Below, piece by piece: positions 17,701-29,736 of a stretch of 64,000 nt of DNA. The position numbers and the translations under genes are program-made. Each line of letters starts with the position of its first letter. Positions within the stretch are counted from its first letter, which is position 1. The notes under the pieces are model-generated. The model was given only the letters and a program-made list of their open reading frames with translations. It searched no databases and was not told the DNA's origin. Source of the stretch: Vibrio sp. RE86 (GTDB taxonomy: Bacteria > Pseudomonadota > Gammaproteobacteria > Enterobacterales > Vibrionaceae); the NCBI RefSeq assembly GCF_013114545.1, contig NZ_VTXI01000010.1, forward strand, positions 90,455-154,454, in the 5' to 3' direction.

Positions 17701-19623
17701 AAAGAATTGAAGCTATTGAAGTCCACAGGGGAGCCTTTTACCGCTCTAGTGAGTTACTACAAGCTCGTCGTTGAAGGAAAGCCTGCTACCCTGTTTTGGG
17801 CGTTCGACATTTCAGAGATGAAGTCTTTGAATGATCAACTTGAGCTTGAAAAAGATAGGGCAGATGCTGCCAGCCAAGCCAAATCAGAATTCCTAGCTAA
17901 CATGAGTCACGAGATACGTACACCGATGAATGCGATTATTGGTTTGTCTCACCTTGCTATTGGCGAGATAGCCAATCCGATAGCTAAGAACTATGTCGAA
18001 AAGGTGCATCGTTCTGCTCAGTCTCTACTCAATATCATCAACGATATTCTCGACTTCTCAAAGATTGAAGCGGGCCAGCTTGGATTAGAGTCGATTCCTT
18101 TTGATATGTCTGAGACATTAGCTGAAGTGATTGAACTGATGCAGGTAAAGGCCGATGAGAAGGCTTTGGAACTCAAAGTGGTGTTAGATTCTGGCCTGAG
18201 TACGCCCGTTGTCGGAGATTCGCTGAGACTGTTTCAAATAGTGCTTAATTTGGTCGGTAATGCGGTGAAATTTACACCTCAAGGTTATGTCGAGTTAAAG
18301 GCTAAATTGATCTCCCAATCTGACTCTGAAATGTCAGTTTTAATTGCTGTGACTGATTCAGGGATCGGAATCTCAAAACAAAACATTGACGCTTTGTTTG
18401 AAGCGTTCAGCCAAGCCGATAGCACCACGACGCGCAAGTTTGGAGGAACTGGGTTGGGGTTGAATATCAGCCAGAAGCTTGTATCCGCGATGGGAGGTCA
18501 CATTACCGTCACCAGCGAGTTAGAGCGCGGAAGCTGTTTTTCGTTTGAATTAACGCTGCCCAGATCAAGCGCGCAAGAGGTTAAGGCACTTAAAGCGCAA
18601 AGTGCACCGCGAGAAGAGCAGGTGATGTTTGCAGGCGAGAAGGTTCTACTGGTTGAAGATAATGAGCTCAACCAAGACTTGGCATTGGCGTTACTTTCCA
18701 AGCTTAATCTTAACGCAGATATCGCTAATGATGGCCTCGAAGCATTGGAGCAAGTAAAAGCACATCAATATGCGCTTATTCTAATGGATCTACAGATGCC
18801 TAATCTGGATGGATTTGAGGCAACAAAACAGATCAGGACGAGCGGCAATGAAACACCAATTATTGCGATGTCAGCCAATGTATTCTCGGAAGTCAAACAA
18901 AAGACATTTGAAGCGGGTATGAATGGGTTCATTGAAAAACCGATACTGTTCGAGCAGTTTGTTATCAAGTTATCTGAGTTTATTGAGCCGCAACGTGAAC
19001 CGCCAAGCGCTTTGCTTAGCGGTAGCAATAAAATGGAAGGTGCAGAGCAGATTCCTGAGGTAAATCAGTCGCTGGCAGTCTTTTCACAAACGTCGTTAGA
19101 TCTGTTTACTCAGGGAGACATTCATTTACAGCAAAAATTGTTGAGTAAATTTACCCACCAAGCTCCAGCACTCTTTACAGAGGCCCTTCAACAGCACGAA
19201 GAAAATGACTTTGCATCATTAGAAAGAACTCTTCACACCTTAAAAGGTATTTCTGGTTCTATCGGTGGTGAGCAGTTAGCAAACGTGATGAAGAAATTGG
19301 AACAACAAGCAAAAGAGCTGATCGTTCAAAGATCAGAGCTTGAAGATGCGCAGGTGCATTTGAATGACCTGATTGCTCATGTTAAGCCACTCTTAAACGA
19401 AGAAGAGACTAATTCGTCACCTAGCGGAGGTTCAATCCTTCAATCAGACTGGGAGAGTATCAAGGTTAAGATTGAATCGTTTGATGGAGAAGCAATTAAG
19501 GTGGTGAATGACCTTAACTCTAATCAACCCTATATCGGTATGTTGAACAATGTGGCGCTTGCTTTAGAAAAATATGACTTTGAACTTGCGTTAGAGGAGC
19601 TTGAAAAGGTCGAAAAGGAATAA
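14728..19623 (+). CDS. Giant hybrid sensor histidine kinase with periplasmic solute-binding domains (BvgS/EvgS-like layout)
   Basis: 1631 residues. A signal sequence (1-25, ending AVGA) leads into a long periplasmic part: solute-binding-like domains at about 35-265 and 275-500, an unassigned segment of about 145 residues, then a clear third binding domain at about 645-880 (PRLRVGVDPNAMPYEA). A membrane helix lies at about 884-905. Inside come a PAS domain (about 920-1040), a kinase core with phospho-accepting His near 1061 in NMSHEIRTPMN, an ATPase domain with GGTGLGLNIS, a receiver with Asp near 1354 (LMDLQMP) and an Hpt domain with His near 1502 (HTLKGISG). ATG 14728 overlaps the HD-GYP gene. 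It probably senses amino acids or similar small solutes and passes phosphate to the HD-GYP regulator. Confidence 0.92.
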   Translation: MSSAFIRVFFGVFVWVWLALPGAVGAADLSDLSTRTQQWAEQNPTITYVVFRNHYPYSFINDSGEVDGVVRSFTDDFTERYGIDVQFKIVTSYAQAKQALKDKQADVFPFQHAMPNSGSEWFVTQPYFPYQAALIIPENNFLSHAVRGDRPKKVAYIEQSMQLPQNGFQKKVAEGYPYPTVIDALRALEKGYVDAIWSEPVSTLELAQQSGIEDLTTLYFLSVWEQLQASMLIERSKPELLELHNHQFDHLSSEWRNDVRSVWLGESPFRPKLKGVFGFGNPPYMYPDSPSVGLEHGIIQLLVNRMGYQLGDVVTLPPTAANKALKADDSFSFVSSISDVEDNRRFLTKPIIDIEFVPVTLSGRNLNIDSQTDLKLGALLYDETSPSKRALEELITKIDVAEVVDVNTLETAFSQLRTLDIDVLLIEHRVLEWFLSNTGYIESSQLKLHTEHAIKSPIRAEFKTEQLRDDFNAALDSVRSNGNEMDGLIERYIEQDLTKTLTKAEIVAQVMAYFIVNDRTDDIESVLELFDSQTSFKQIHFDSDTAGETQLTWLLDKSIGRKTLSDKSRYASVTKSAYYETKGGRTYVGEVNFHFDVRDLVEKHTYFPSVEQFAIFGPNARRYVEELYTNKNLTGEILNLSNSERQWIKQQPRLRVGVDPNAMPYEAINDKGEYVGIVEDYLDLIREKTGLSITAVSVESWEETIKLADHGTVELISAAIENETLGENYRVARGLFSSRLAVASKRDVRSLVLENATGWKIGILKNGANTPDITRRHPNVDWVQINSTKEGLIQVEDGDLDGMIDTVHVVNYLINSAGYSDIRIVGRLTESVTPSLHVIKTEPLLLSILNKAIYSISAEEHQQIASKWTTPRNIETIDYKLVYLISGFSLLIMVLIFVWNRQLKRQVAIANQATEQLVQARNELYDILNTSPIAASVVIDDRVEYVNDTARLLFVLQDEDMSSFDVTRIYVSLDDRAEVFNTLTKQNFVVNKELKLLKSTGEPFTALVSYYKLVVEGKPATLFWAFDISEMKSLNDQLELEKDRADAASQAKSEFLANMSHEIRTPMNAIIGLSHLAIGEIANPIAKNYVEKVHRSAQSLLNIINDILDFSKIEAGQLGLESIPFDMSETLAEVIELMQVKADEKALELKVVLDSGLSTPVVGDSLRLFQIVLNLVGNAVKFTPQGYVELKAKLISQSDSEMSVLIAVTDSGIGISKQNIDALFEAFSQADSTTTRKFGGTGLGLNISQKLVSAMGGHITVTSELERGSCFSFELTLPRSSAQEVKALKAQSAPREEQVMFAGEKVLLVEDNELNQDLALALLSKLNLNADIANDGLEALEQVKAHQYALILMDLQMPNLDGFEATKQIRTSGNETPIIAMSANVFSEVKQKTFEAGMNGFIEKPILFEQFVIKLSEFIEPQREPPSALLSGSNKMEGAEQIPEVNQSLAVFSQTSLDLFTQGDIHLQQKLLSKFTHQAPALFTEALQQHEENDFASLERTLHTLKGISGSIGGEQLANVMKKLEQQAKELIVQRSELEDAQVHLNDLIAHVKPLLNEEETNSSPSGGSILQSDWESIKVKIESFDGEAIKVVNDLNSNQPYIGMLNNVALALEKYDFELALEELEKVEKE

Positions 19624-19734
19624 GGTCTAGGAGCCTTTATAACTAGGAAGCGGTATCGGCAGGTTTGTTTAAATGAGGGGGGGGCCTAGTTATCTGCGTG
19701 TACGGGCTAAGTCTATCCAAATCACAAGAGGTAA

Positions 19735-20447
19735 TTAGCACACTATCTGAGTTTCATCGATACGAACAGACATTGGGCAAATCTCAATCACCCCGCTGAG
19801 CTCGTACAGTCTTCTAAGCAACTTCTCATTTATTTTTGTTCCCGCTTCCAACAAGCATCCGCCGGTTTTTGCTCGAATACTGTCGATAATGATCATGTTC
19901 TCCCTGAGTTCAGAGAGTTTCGTGATCTGCTCAACATGCGATGACACTTCTTTGATACGAGGAGCATTGCTCTCTACTGGTGTTTCTTGAGAGGGTAAGT
20001 GAACCTCCGTATCAACCTTTCGGTAAAGATGTTCTTGATAGAGTTGTTTGGGTTCTAAAATAGCATTTTTTATCTGAACCTTAGTGTTTTGAACCGTGAC
20101 GGGTTTCACCAGAAAAGCGTCAACTTCTAACGTCATACATGCAGCAATCGTAGCGGTATCAGACAGGGTCGTGACGGCTATGATACTGGTCAATTTCGTA
20201 GTTTGGGTTAGACCTTCTCGTATCTGTTTTATGAGCTCTAAGCCATTGACCATAGGCATGTTGATGTCAGTAATGACCAAATCAATTGAGTGATGGTTTA
20301 GCTTCTCGATGGCTTCAAGCCCATCTTTCGCACATAGGATATTTTCAAACCCAGCTCTGACCAACATGTTCAGTAGAGCTTTACGGGAAAATTGGTGGTC
20401 TTCAACGACCAAAATTGTATATTTACTTGGGGAAAATTGAGTCATAG

Positions 20448-20451
<4 letters not shown>
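19735..20451 (-). CDS. Response regulator with C-terminal extension
   Basis: 238 residues. The N-terminal receiver (about 10-130) has the acidic VVED, the acceptor Asp62 in VITDINMP and Lys in LVKPV. The remaining 105 residues end in a small segment (IIIDSIRAKTGGCLLEAGTKINEKLLRRLYEL) of mixed structure with no DNA-binding or GGDEF motif I can recognise. It overlaps the upstream hybrid kinase by four bases (ATGA), so the two are translationally coupled and almost surely partners. The output is unknown; it could be a diffusible adaptor. No terminator is obvious in the 111-base convergent gap after it. Confidence 0.85.
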
Positions 20452-23729
<3,278 letters not shown>

Positions 23730-24004
23730 ATCACGCCAACCTTATTGGATTCCATTTCAATGAAGTTGATTTTTATTATGTGTTCTATTTCATAAGATAG
23801 TAGAAGGTGCGAGGTTGAGCAATTTAGTCATTAGGACTTTTTACTTAAGTTAGAGCATTAATCCTATATTGATCCGTAAAAGGAGTGAGAGTTAACTTCA
23901 CGCTAACAAAGTAAGTAATAGGTCAGAGTGTTTTGGGTGGCGTGAAATGGTAAATCGTACAGTAAGAGGAAATCTATTCTAGTCGCAAATAATTTGGAGT
24001 GAAT

Positions 24005-24703
24005 ATGAATAAACGAACTCTTTTGATTGGATTTTTCTCTTTGTTCGCGGTTTTTGTTACCAATGCAAACCAACAACCAAGCAGTAGGGCTGAGCTAACA
24101 CATGAAACAACTTATGATGCCATCATGAATGCTGCGGAAGCGGGATCGGCGCATGCGCAAGTCAAGCTCGGTCTGATGTATGAGCAGGGGGAACACGTTG
24201 AGAAAAGCTTTGATGAAGCCGAAATGTGGTTTCGTTTAGCTGCAAATCAGGATCACCCTCAAGGCGAATATAATCTTGCTTTGTTCTATATTGATGGAGT
24301 CAGTGTTCAGCAAGACGCGTCTATCGCCTTGTATTGGCTAGAGAGAGCGGCAAATCGTGGTTACATGCCAGCGATTTTGCATTTGGCTAATTATCAGCAG
24401 GTAAACTCGTTGTTAGATGAAGATGAGCCCAATTGGATAAGAGTGGCAGCTGAGCGAGGAGATCCTCTTTCTCAACTGGACCTAGCAAAACATCATTTAA
24501 AAATGAGTATGTCGGTGACAGACATTGCTCAAGCGGAATTTTGGCTAACGAATGCAGCAGAGCATGGCCTATTAGAAGCTCAATTATTGCTCGTCGAATT
24601 GTACACTTTAGCTAAATATCAACTTGTTGATGAAGAAAAAGCGAATTTTTGGAAGCACGTCGCGATGCATACCGAATTGGAACGCTATCCTGAGAATAAC
24701 TAG
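24005..24703 (+). CDS. Exported Sel1-repeat protein
   Basis: 232 residues with a signal peptide (MNKRTLLIGFFSLFAVFVTNA) followed by about four to five Sel1-like repeats, recognised by A-x-x-G-x-A-x-A-Q-x-x-L-G-x-x-Y and A-x-x-W-F-R-x-A-A patterns (EAGSAHAQVKLGLMYEQGE, AEMWFRLAANQ). Such helical solenoids mediate protein contacts in the periplasm. ATG 24005 has GGAG five bases upstream; a GTG at 23999 overlaps that site and is unlikely. It lies 23 bases before the MscS channel gene and is probably co-transcribed with it. The partner is unknown. Confidence 0.85.
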   Translation: MNKRTLLIGFFSLFAVFVTNANQQPSSRAELTHETTYDAIMNAAEAGSAHAQVKLGLMYEQGEHVEKSFDEAEMWFRLAANQDHPQGEYNLALFYIDGVSVQQDASIALYWLERAANRGYMPAILHLANYQQVNSLLDEDEPNWIRVAAERGDPLSQLDLAKHHLKMSMSVTDIAQAEFWLTNAAEHGLLEAQLLLVELYTLAKYQLVDEEKANFWKHVAMHTELERYPENN

Positions 24704-24726
24704 ATATGGAAGTCAGAGGTGAGTAA

Positions 24727-26337
24727 ATGAGTAGATTACCTAACGTGATGAAGGCACTGTTTCTTTTTGCCTTTATCTCGTTCTCTATTGTGGCGAATGC
24801 AAAAACATTGGTTGAGATTCAGAGTGGCCTAAACTCAAATTTCACCGAGCTAGCGCAAGCCCATGAAAGTGAACAAGCATTTTTAGAAGATGTTTTAAGA
24901 AGAAAGAACGAACGCTTTCGTGAGCTGTTAACTGAAAAGCTTCAAGATGGTTCATTATCGGAAGGTGCGGATGCGTTATTGCTAGAGCAGATAGAATTAT
25001 TGCGCGGTTTGCTGTCGATGAGTGAAACCGCCATCGATAAACTGGCGAAAGAATCCCGCTCAGCAAGCGCAGAAGATAAATTACATCTCGACCTTAAAGT
25101 GCAGCGTCGAATTGCGATTATGGACACCTATTACGGACAGCTTGAAGCAACACTTCAACAAGCAGAGCAGCGAGCTATTGATGTTTCATCCGTCCGTGAT
25201 GAGTTCAAAACTGCGCTGAAAACGCGAGTTGAGTTTCTCTCCAACGCGATCTTATATGTGGATACTCAAAAGCGAGAAACAGAAGCACGTTTGGGTTACG
25301 TGAGTGAAGCTGAGAAAGCGACCTTAACTCAAGAAGTGATTCGTTACAGCGAACGTATCGCGATGATGGTGGTGAGCTTTGAATCTGGGATTGCTCTCAT
25401 GGACTCGATGGGGCTTGATGTCACAGACTACAAGCAGATTCTATTGACGATTACGGGTGATATCAACGCGGACGTTCTTGATATCGGCGTTGCTTACGGC
25501 CTTCTTGAAGAGTGGATGATTTCGTTTAAAGAGTGGGCGTTTGAGAATACTCCTTCGATTGTGGTTAAGCTTGCGTTGTTTCTGGCGATTCTTTATCTGA
25601 CGCGTAAGCTTGCTAGGATTGTATCGACGGCGGTTGGTAAAAGTGTTAAGCACTCCAAAATGGATTTTAGTGTCTTAATGCAAGAGTTCTTTGTTTCGAT
25701 TGCCTCTAAAGCCGTCATCTTTGTAGGCCTACTAGTGGCATTGTCTCAGGTTGGTATTGAACTTGGACCGCTATTGACTGGTTTCGGTGTTGCGGGTGTT
25801 ATCATCGGTTTCGCATTGCAAGATACGTTATCTAACTTCGCTTCTGGTTTGATGATCTTGATTTATCGTCCATACGATGTTGGCGACATGGTTAAGGTTG
25901 CAGGCATCCAAGGCACAGTAAAAAACATGAGCTTAGTGTCTACCACGGTACAAACCATTGATAACCAGAGATTAATCATTCCAAATAATAAAATTTGGGG
26001 AGATGTGATCAACAATATTACCGTCGAGACCGTGCGTCGTGTCGATATGGTGTTTGGAATTGGCTACGCTGATGATATCGATAAAGCGAAAACCGTGTTT
26101 ATGGATATCCTGACGGCTGATGAACGTGTGCTTAAATCACCAGAGCCTATGGTTAAGCTCCATACGTTAAATGAATCATCAGTCGACTTTGTTGTCCGCC
26201 CGTGGGTTAAAACGGATGATTACTGGGATGTCTATTGGGATGTGACAGAACGAGTGAAAAAACGTCTTGATGAAGAAGGAATCACCATTCCTTTCCCACA
26301 ACGAGATGTGCATATTTACAATCATTCGGAAGATTAA
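24727..26337 (+). CDS. MscS-family mechanosensitive channel with periplasmic coiled coil
   Basis: 536 residues. A signal peptide (MSRLPNVMKALFLFAFISFS onward, cleaved after VANA) precedes a helical periplasmic domain (about 30-270). Helices follow at about 277-297, 325-345 and 350-372. The last is the pore helix LLTGFGVAGVIIGFALQDTL, followed by the beta domain (YDVGDMVKVAGIQGTVKNMS) and the soluble cage to PFPQRDVHIY. Family role: gated by membrane tension to release solutes on osmotic downshock. AGAGGTGA precedes ATG 24727. The long N-terminal extension is larger than in E. coli MscS, which has about 286 residues, and suggests an extra regulatory domain. Confidence 0.93.
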   Translation: MSRLPNVMKALFLFAFISFSIVANAKTLVEIQSGLNSNFTELAQAHESEQAFLEDVLRRKNERFRELLTEKLQDGSLSEGADALLLEQIELLRGLLSMSETAIDKLAKESRSASAEDKLHLDLKVQRRIAIMDTYYGQLEATLQQAEQRAIDVSSVRDEFKTALKTRVEFLSNAILYVDTQKRETEARLGYVSEAEKATLTQEVIRYSERIAMMVVSFESGIALMDSMGLDVTDYKQILLTITGDINADVLDIGVAYGLLEEWMISFKEWAFENTPSIVVKLALFLAILYLTRKLARIVSTAVGKSVKHSKMDFSVLMQEFFVSIASKAVIFVGLLVALSQVGIELGPLLTGFGVAGVIIGFALQDTLSNFASGLMILIYRPYDVGDMVKVAGIQGTVKNMSLVSTTVQTIDNQRLIIPNNKIWGDVINNITVETVRRVDMVFGIGYADDIDKAKTVFMDILTADERVLKSPEPMVKLHTLNESSVDFVVRPWVKTDDYWDVYWDVTERVKKRLDEEGITIPFPQRDVHIYNHSED

Positions 26338-26342
26338 TCATA

Positions 26343-26373
26343 AAAAAGCCCAAGTGTTTAACTTGGGCTTTTT
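26343..26373. terminator. Bidirectional terminator
   Basis: 13-bp stem AAAAAGCCCAAGT/ACTTGGGCTTTTT with a 5-base loop between the convergent MscS and DUF3010 genes. Confidence 0.88.
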
Positions 26374-26375
26374 CG

Positions 26376-26804
26376 TTAACCTCGCATCATTGCGCAAGCA
26401 TAAGCGGTTGTGAATGCTTGCTCTTGATATTGCTTTAACCCGGTCTCTTTGAAACCAATTGCTAGTGGGTTTTTCTTCAGGCTCTCTTTGATTTGAGTTG
26501 GTGAAACAACTTCTACGTTCAAACTTTCAATCAGTTGAATCGCCGCTTCTAACTTAAAGCCAACAGCGCCGCCTGCGAACTTACCTTTAGTTTGGCGTTG
26601 ACGAATAACCACTTTTTCAATCTTGTAATCTTCAACTAGTTTTGCAAAAGAGAATTGAAATTTTCTCACCTCTTGGGTGTCATTCGCGTTAGCAATTGAG
26701 ATCTTTGCTACACGGCAATCTGGAAGGTGAACGACACTATCTTCATGTGAAAGAAGACAGATAACTGCATCGTTGCCTTTAAGTTCTACACCACAAATTT
26801 TCAT
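26376..26804 (-). CDS. DUF3010 family protein
   Basis: A 142-residue soluble protein matching DUF3010 from memory: the N-terminal MKICGVELKGNDAVICLL, the middle IRQRQTKGKFAGGAVGFKLEA and the ending YACAMMRG. The fold looks like an RNase H/actin-type strand pattern, with a hydrophobic strand followed by an Asp and an alpha-beta alternation, but this is inference and the function is unknown. It is a single gene with an ATG start. The 307-base gap upstream of it, running to the DUF6279 gene, is AT-rich and shows no other feature I can support. Confidence 0.85.
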   Translation of the reverse strand: MKICGVELKGNDAVICLLSHEDSVVHLPDCRVAKISIANANDTQEVRKFQFSFAKLVEDYKIEKVVIRQRQTKGKFAGGAVGFKLEAAIQLIESLNVEVVSPTQIKESLKKNPLAIGFKETGLKQYQEQAFTTAYACAMMRG

Positions 26805-27111
26805 AATTGTACCTAGTTTAAGTTTTGTCGGTCATTATACTCAGTCGCTAGCCGTTGGCGACCGATTGTTTACAACTCTCGAGAATAATTAGTGTTTATG
26901 GAGAGGTAAGCCTTTGCCTCTTCTGGCAATGGTTGAACTATATTTACCTATGGTAATAAACAAAACAGCTCTAAGTTCTTTGTCTATCAAAGCTTTGTAT
27001 ATTGAGCTCAGAATTGGCATCAAAAATGCTCAATATTTGATAACTAGTTTGATCGAACTAGCTTGAACGAGAATGTATCAGCGCAGTGGCTTTTTAGGGA
27101 AGAGAAGTGTT

Positions 27112-27942
27112 GTGAAAAAACTAGGAACTTTGCTCATTATTTGTAGTGCGTTAGTAGGGTGTAGCTCTAAGTTCGTGTACAACAATATGGACTGGCTTCT
27201 AATTGAATATCTTGAGGATTACGTCGAGCTCAATGACGCTCAAGAAGAGGTTGTGGAGCAAAAAATTGCGTTGTTGAGTGAGTGGCATCGGAGCGAGGAG
27301 ATACCTAACTATATCGATCATCTAGATGAACTCATGCAAATCAACCCGAATACGCTTACTTTAGAGCAGCTGGAAGAACAACAAGCAAAATTCCAACAGC
27401 ACTCAGAGCGTTTGGTGGCGAGAATAGCCCCGGAATTGTATGAGATAGCTCAAGAGTTATCTGATGAACAAGTAGAAGAGTTGATGGACAACATTCGTGT
27501 TCGCCACACCAAGTATAAGAACAAATATCAGCCTTTGACCGAGACTGAAACACGACATGTGTACCAAGAAAGGATAGAAGACAACTTAGATACTTGGCTT
27601 GGAGAAGTTAACGCATCACAAAAGCGATTGATAGAGCAATGGACTCAAGAAATGTATGTGACTTCGGGTGATTGGGTTAACTATCAGACCAATATGCGTA
27701 TTGAAGTGAACACACTACTCAATGATAGACATGATTTAATTCGGTTTAAGCCTGAATTTGACAACTTGATGTTTAATCCAAGAAGCCTTTACACCAACCA
27801 ACTTGAGAACAAGCTTAATCACAATAGAAATGTTGCGAATAACTACTTAATCAAAATCATCAACTCGATGACTGAGGAGCAAACCGAGCACTATCGAGCG
27901 GAGTTGCAAGATTGGAAAGAGCTTGCGATTGCTGTCCAGTAA
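27112..27942 (+). CDS. DUF6279 family lipoprotein
   Basis: 276 residues from the GTG at 27112. This start gives a compact signal (VKKLGTLLIICSALVGC) with lipobox LVGC and has GAGAAG five bases upstream. An ATG at 27073 would add 13 residues and remains possible. The mature protein is helical, acidic and Gln-rich (EQLEEQQAKFQQH; ELSDEQVEELMDNIR), with FVYNNMDWLLIEYLEDYVEL just after the lipid anchor, which I associate with DUF6279. The function is unknown. It is probably a periplasm-facing membrane lipoprotein. The nearest downstream gene is the TSUP transporter at 28020. Confidence 0.78.
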   Translation: MKKLGTLLIICSALVGCSSKFVYNNMDWLLIEYLEDYVELNDAQEEVVEQKIALLSEWHRSEEIPNYIDHLDELMQINPNTLTLEQLEEQQAKFQQHSERLVARIAPELYEIAQELSDEQVEELMDNIRVRHTKYKNKYQPLTETETRHVYQERIEDNLDTWLGEVNASQKRLIEQWTQEMYVTSGDWVNYQTNMRIEVNTLLNDRHDLIRFKPEFDNLMFNPRSLYTNQLENKLNHNRNVANNYLIKIINSMTEEQTEHYRAELQDWKELAIAVQ

Positions 27943-28019
27943 TTTGAACCCTGTCTATTTTATCTGATTGATACACACGTTAGAGTAAAAAGAACGTTTA
28001 TTAATCGTTTTGGTGAAAA

Positions 28020-28784
28020 ATGGAATGGATTCTGTTGTTTGCAGCGGGTGTGCTCGGTGGTGTTTTAAATAGTATTGCTGGGGGAGGGAGCTTCATTACC
28101 TTTCCTGCTTTGATTTTTGTTGGCGTCCCACCTGTTATCGCGAATGCAACTAATACGTTTGCTTCATGTGCTGGTTACATGAGTGGTGCTTACGGATTTC
28201 GCAATGAAATATCTGAGCTCAAGTCTTCAATCAAATCGACCATCTTCTACAGCCTTATCGGCGGCGCTATTGGTGCATATCTACTGCTAAACGTATCAGA
28301 AACTCAGTTTTTGGTTGCGATTCCTTGGCTATTGTTTTTTGCCACTCTGTTATTCTTATTTGGAGCAAAAATCAGTGCCAAATTAACCGCCATATCCGAA
28401 GGAACTTCGAGACGAACAACGTTCGCGACGATCTCGGTGACGTTACTGCTTGTCTTTGTATCAGCGTACGGCGGGTTCTTTAATGCAGGATTAGGCGTCA
28501 TCGTTCTTAGCTACTTGGTTGTTGCTGGCTATACAGATATAAATCAAATGAATGGGGTTAAACTTCTCATTTCATCTTGTGTGTCAATCATTGCGATTTT
28601 CATTTTCGTCCTTGATGGAGCCATTGATTGGTATCGAGGAATCGCCGTTATGCTTGGCTCTCTAGCTGGCGGATACATCGCAGCACGTGTTTCACGCCAG
28701 GTTGAGCAAAGGTACGTAAAAGGTTTTGTCGCTCTCTCTAGTCTATTCATGACTCTCTACTTCTTTGTTGATGTTTATGCTTGA
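28020..28784 (+). CDS. TSUP family transporter (TauE/SafE type)
   Basis: A 254-residue inner-membrane protein with about eight hydrophobic helices. It shows the family's duplicated motif: FAAGVLGGVLNSIAGGGSF in the first half and GGFFNAGLGVIVLSYLVV in the second. Family members move sulfite, sulfoacetate, organosulfur compounds or other anions. No metabolic gene is adjacent to identify the substrate. The ATG at 28020 directly follows GGTGAAAA. It stands alone in this orientation, with no clear terminator before the next small gene. Confidence 0.9.
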   Translation: MEWILLFAAGVLGGVLNSIAGGGSFITFPALIFVGVPPVIANATNTFASCAGYMSGAYGFRNEISELKSSIKSTIFYSLIGGAIGAYLLLNVSETQFLVAIPWLLFFATLLFLFGAKISAKLTAISEGTSRRTTFATISVTLLLVFVSAYGGFFNAGLGVIVLSYLVVAGYTDINQMNGVKLLISSCVSIIAIFIFVLDGAIDWYRGIAVMLGSLAGGYIAARVSRQVEQRYVKGFVALSSLFMTLYFFVDVYA

Positions 28785-28938
28785 TTTGTGTGTTTTTTAG
28801 TCATGCATAAATCACAGTTGTATCTATTTTGAGAGGGATTTAGCTTAATTTAGAACTTTGACAGGCATAATGAAATGGTCATAAACAAATGTGGTTTGGA
28901 TGGGGTTTATGACTCGATTCAATGTGTTAGGAGGAGTT

Positions 28939-29130
28939 ATGAATAGAAAACTAGGCAGAGTGATGTCAAGTAGCCGTATGATTACCTTCATTGCATTCTT
29001 AGCAGCGACGTTTGCATGGATTTTGGAGATGCCAGCACTGTTTACCGTCTCTCTAATCGCACTTGTTGCTAGTGCGTTGTTGTTTCTAAACGATCGTTTC
29101 AACTCTAACAACGGCAAAAGACCTACATAG
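28939..29130 (+). CDS. Small two-helix membrane protein
   Basis: A 63-residue protein starting at ATG 28939 just after a very strong AGGAGGAG. Two hydrophobic segments follow (MITFIAFLAATFAWILEM and LFTVSLIALVASALLFL), then a basic Asn-rich tail. I do not recognise a family. A longer in-frame start at 28891 lacks a ribosome site. Its position, just before the polysaccharide locus but 600 bases away, gives no strong functional hint. Confidence 0.65.
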   Translation: MNRKLGRVMSSSRMITFIAFLAATFAWILEMPALFTVSLIALVASALLFLNDRFNSNNGKRPT

Positions 29131-29736
29131 TGAATAACGGCGTTGTGTCACCGATCAGAGTTTGCGGCTTCTCTAGATGTTCTGGAGAGGCCTTGTTGTC
29201 TCGTTTCCCTCCAGGTGCTTCTAAAAGGTGCATGAGCCAGCCTCGCATGGTGTGCCTCGCCATAATAGTTTGCTGATAACATAGCTCATTTAATATACCC
29301 TCATGAAATAACATATTTCTTATATTCATATATCTTTAAGTTTTGTAGTTTTAAATTTCATTTCATGTCAATAAATAAAATTAAAAAATATTATTTAAGC
29401 TTAAGATTGTCTCAAAGTTAATAATCAGCAATCTAGTTTCTTAAATTAGAGACTAAGGTTTTAGTTGAATGTTTCTTGTCTTCTCATCTTGGTTTTTGCG
29501 ATCGTCATATCACTGCATAGTGAAAGTAATAATAGTTTTATAAAATAACTTTATTGTTTTTCTAGGCGTGTTAAATCTTATTTTGTTTATCAAAAATGAG
29601 ACTTTACTTTCCACTCGGTTATATTTAAAAATGAGACTGTCTTCTCTAGAAAATGAGACGGCTTTTTTATTGTCTGAAATGTAAATTAACCAAGTCTTAT
29701 CTAACGTAAAAGATAGGGATATAAGCGTAGCTAAAT
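29131..29736. other. Long AT-rich intergenic region upstream of the polysaccharide locus
   Basis: 606 bases with no convincing gene. The first 160 bases are less AT-rich and contain an open minus-strand frame without a ribosome site. The rest is very AT-rich. It holds an imperfect 8-bp hairpin at 29434-29455 and three ATGAGAC-containing repeats between 29592 and 29659. I found neither a JUMPstart/ops element nor an unambiguous sigma-70 promoter. A region of this size before a large operon suggests multiple regulator sites. Confidence 0.6.
29592..29659 (+). repeat. Triplicate AAAATGAGAC repeat upstream of the polysaccharide operon
   Basis: AAAAATGAGACT occurs identically at 29592-29603 and 29627-29638, and AAAATGAGAC at 29650-29659. 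The start-to-start distances of the ATGAGAC cores are 35 and 22 bases. An inverted TGAGAC lies at 29409-29414. The array sits 80-145 bases upstream of the first gene and is a candidate regulator-binding array. Confidence 0.55.

Noticed and set aside
19677..19684. Run of eight G residues between convergent signalling genes
   Set aside because: It is intergenic and after both stop codons, so phase variation of a protein is not possible; it may be a sequencing-sensitive site.
29123..29329. Minus-strand frame of 68 codons in the EPS control region
   Set aside because: No ribosome site for either ATG and no recognisable protein; it may be a remnant, but it cannot be supported as a gene.
29713..29736. 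Possible ops/JUMPstart-like element (TAAGCGTAGCT) just before the first EPS gene
   Set aside because: The match to the GGCGGTAGCG core is too poor to call RfaH dependence.
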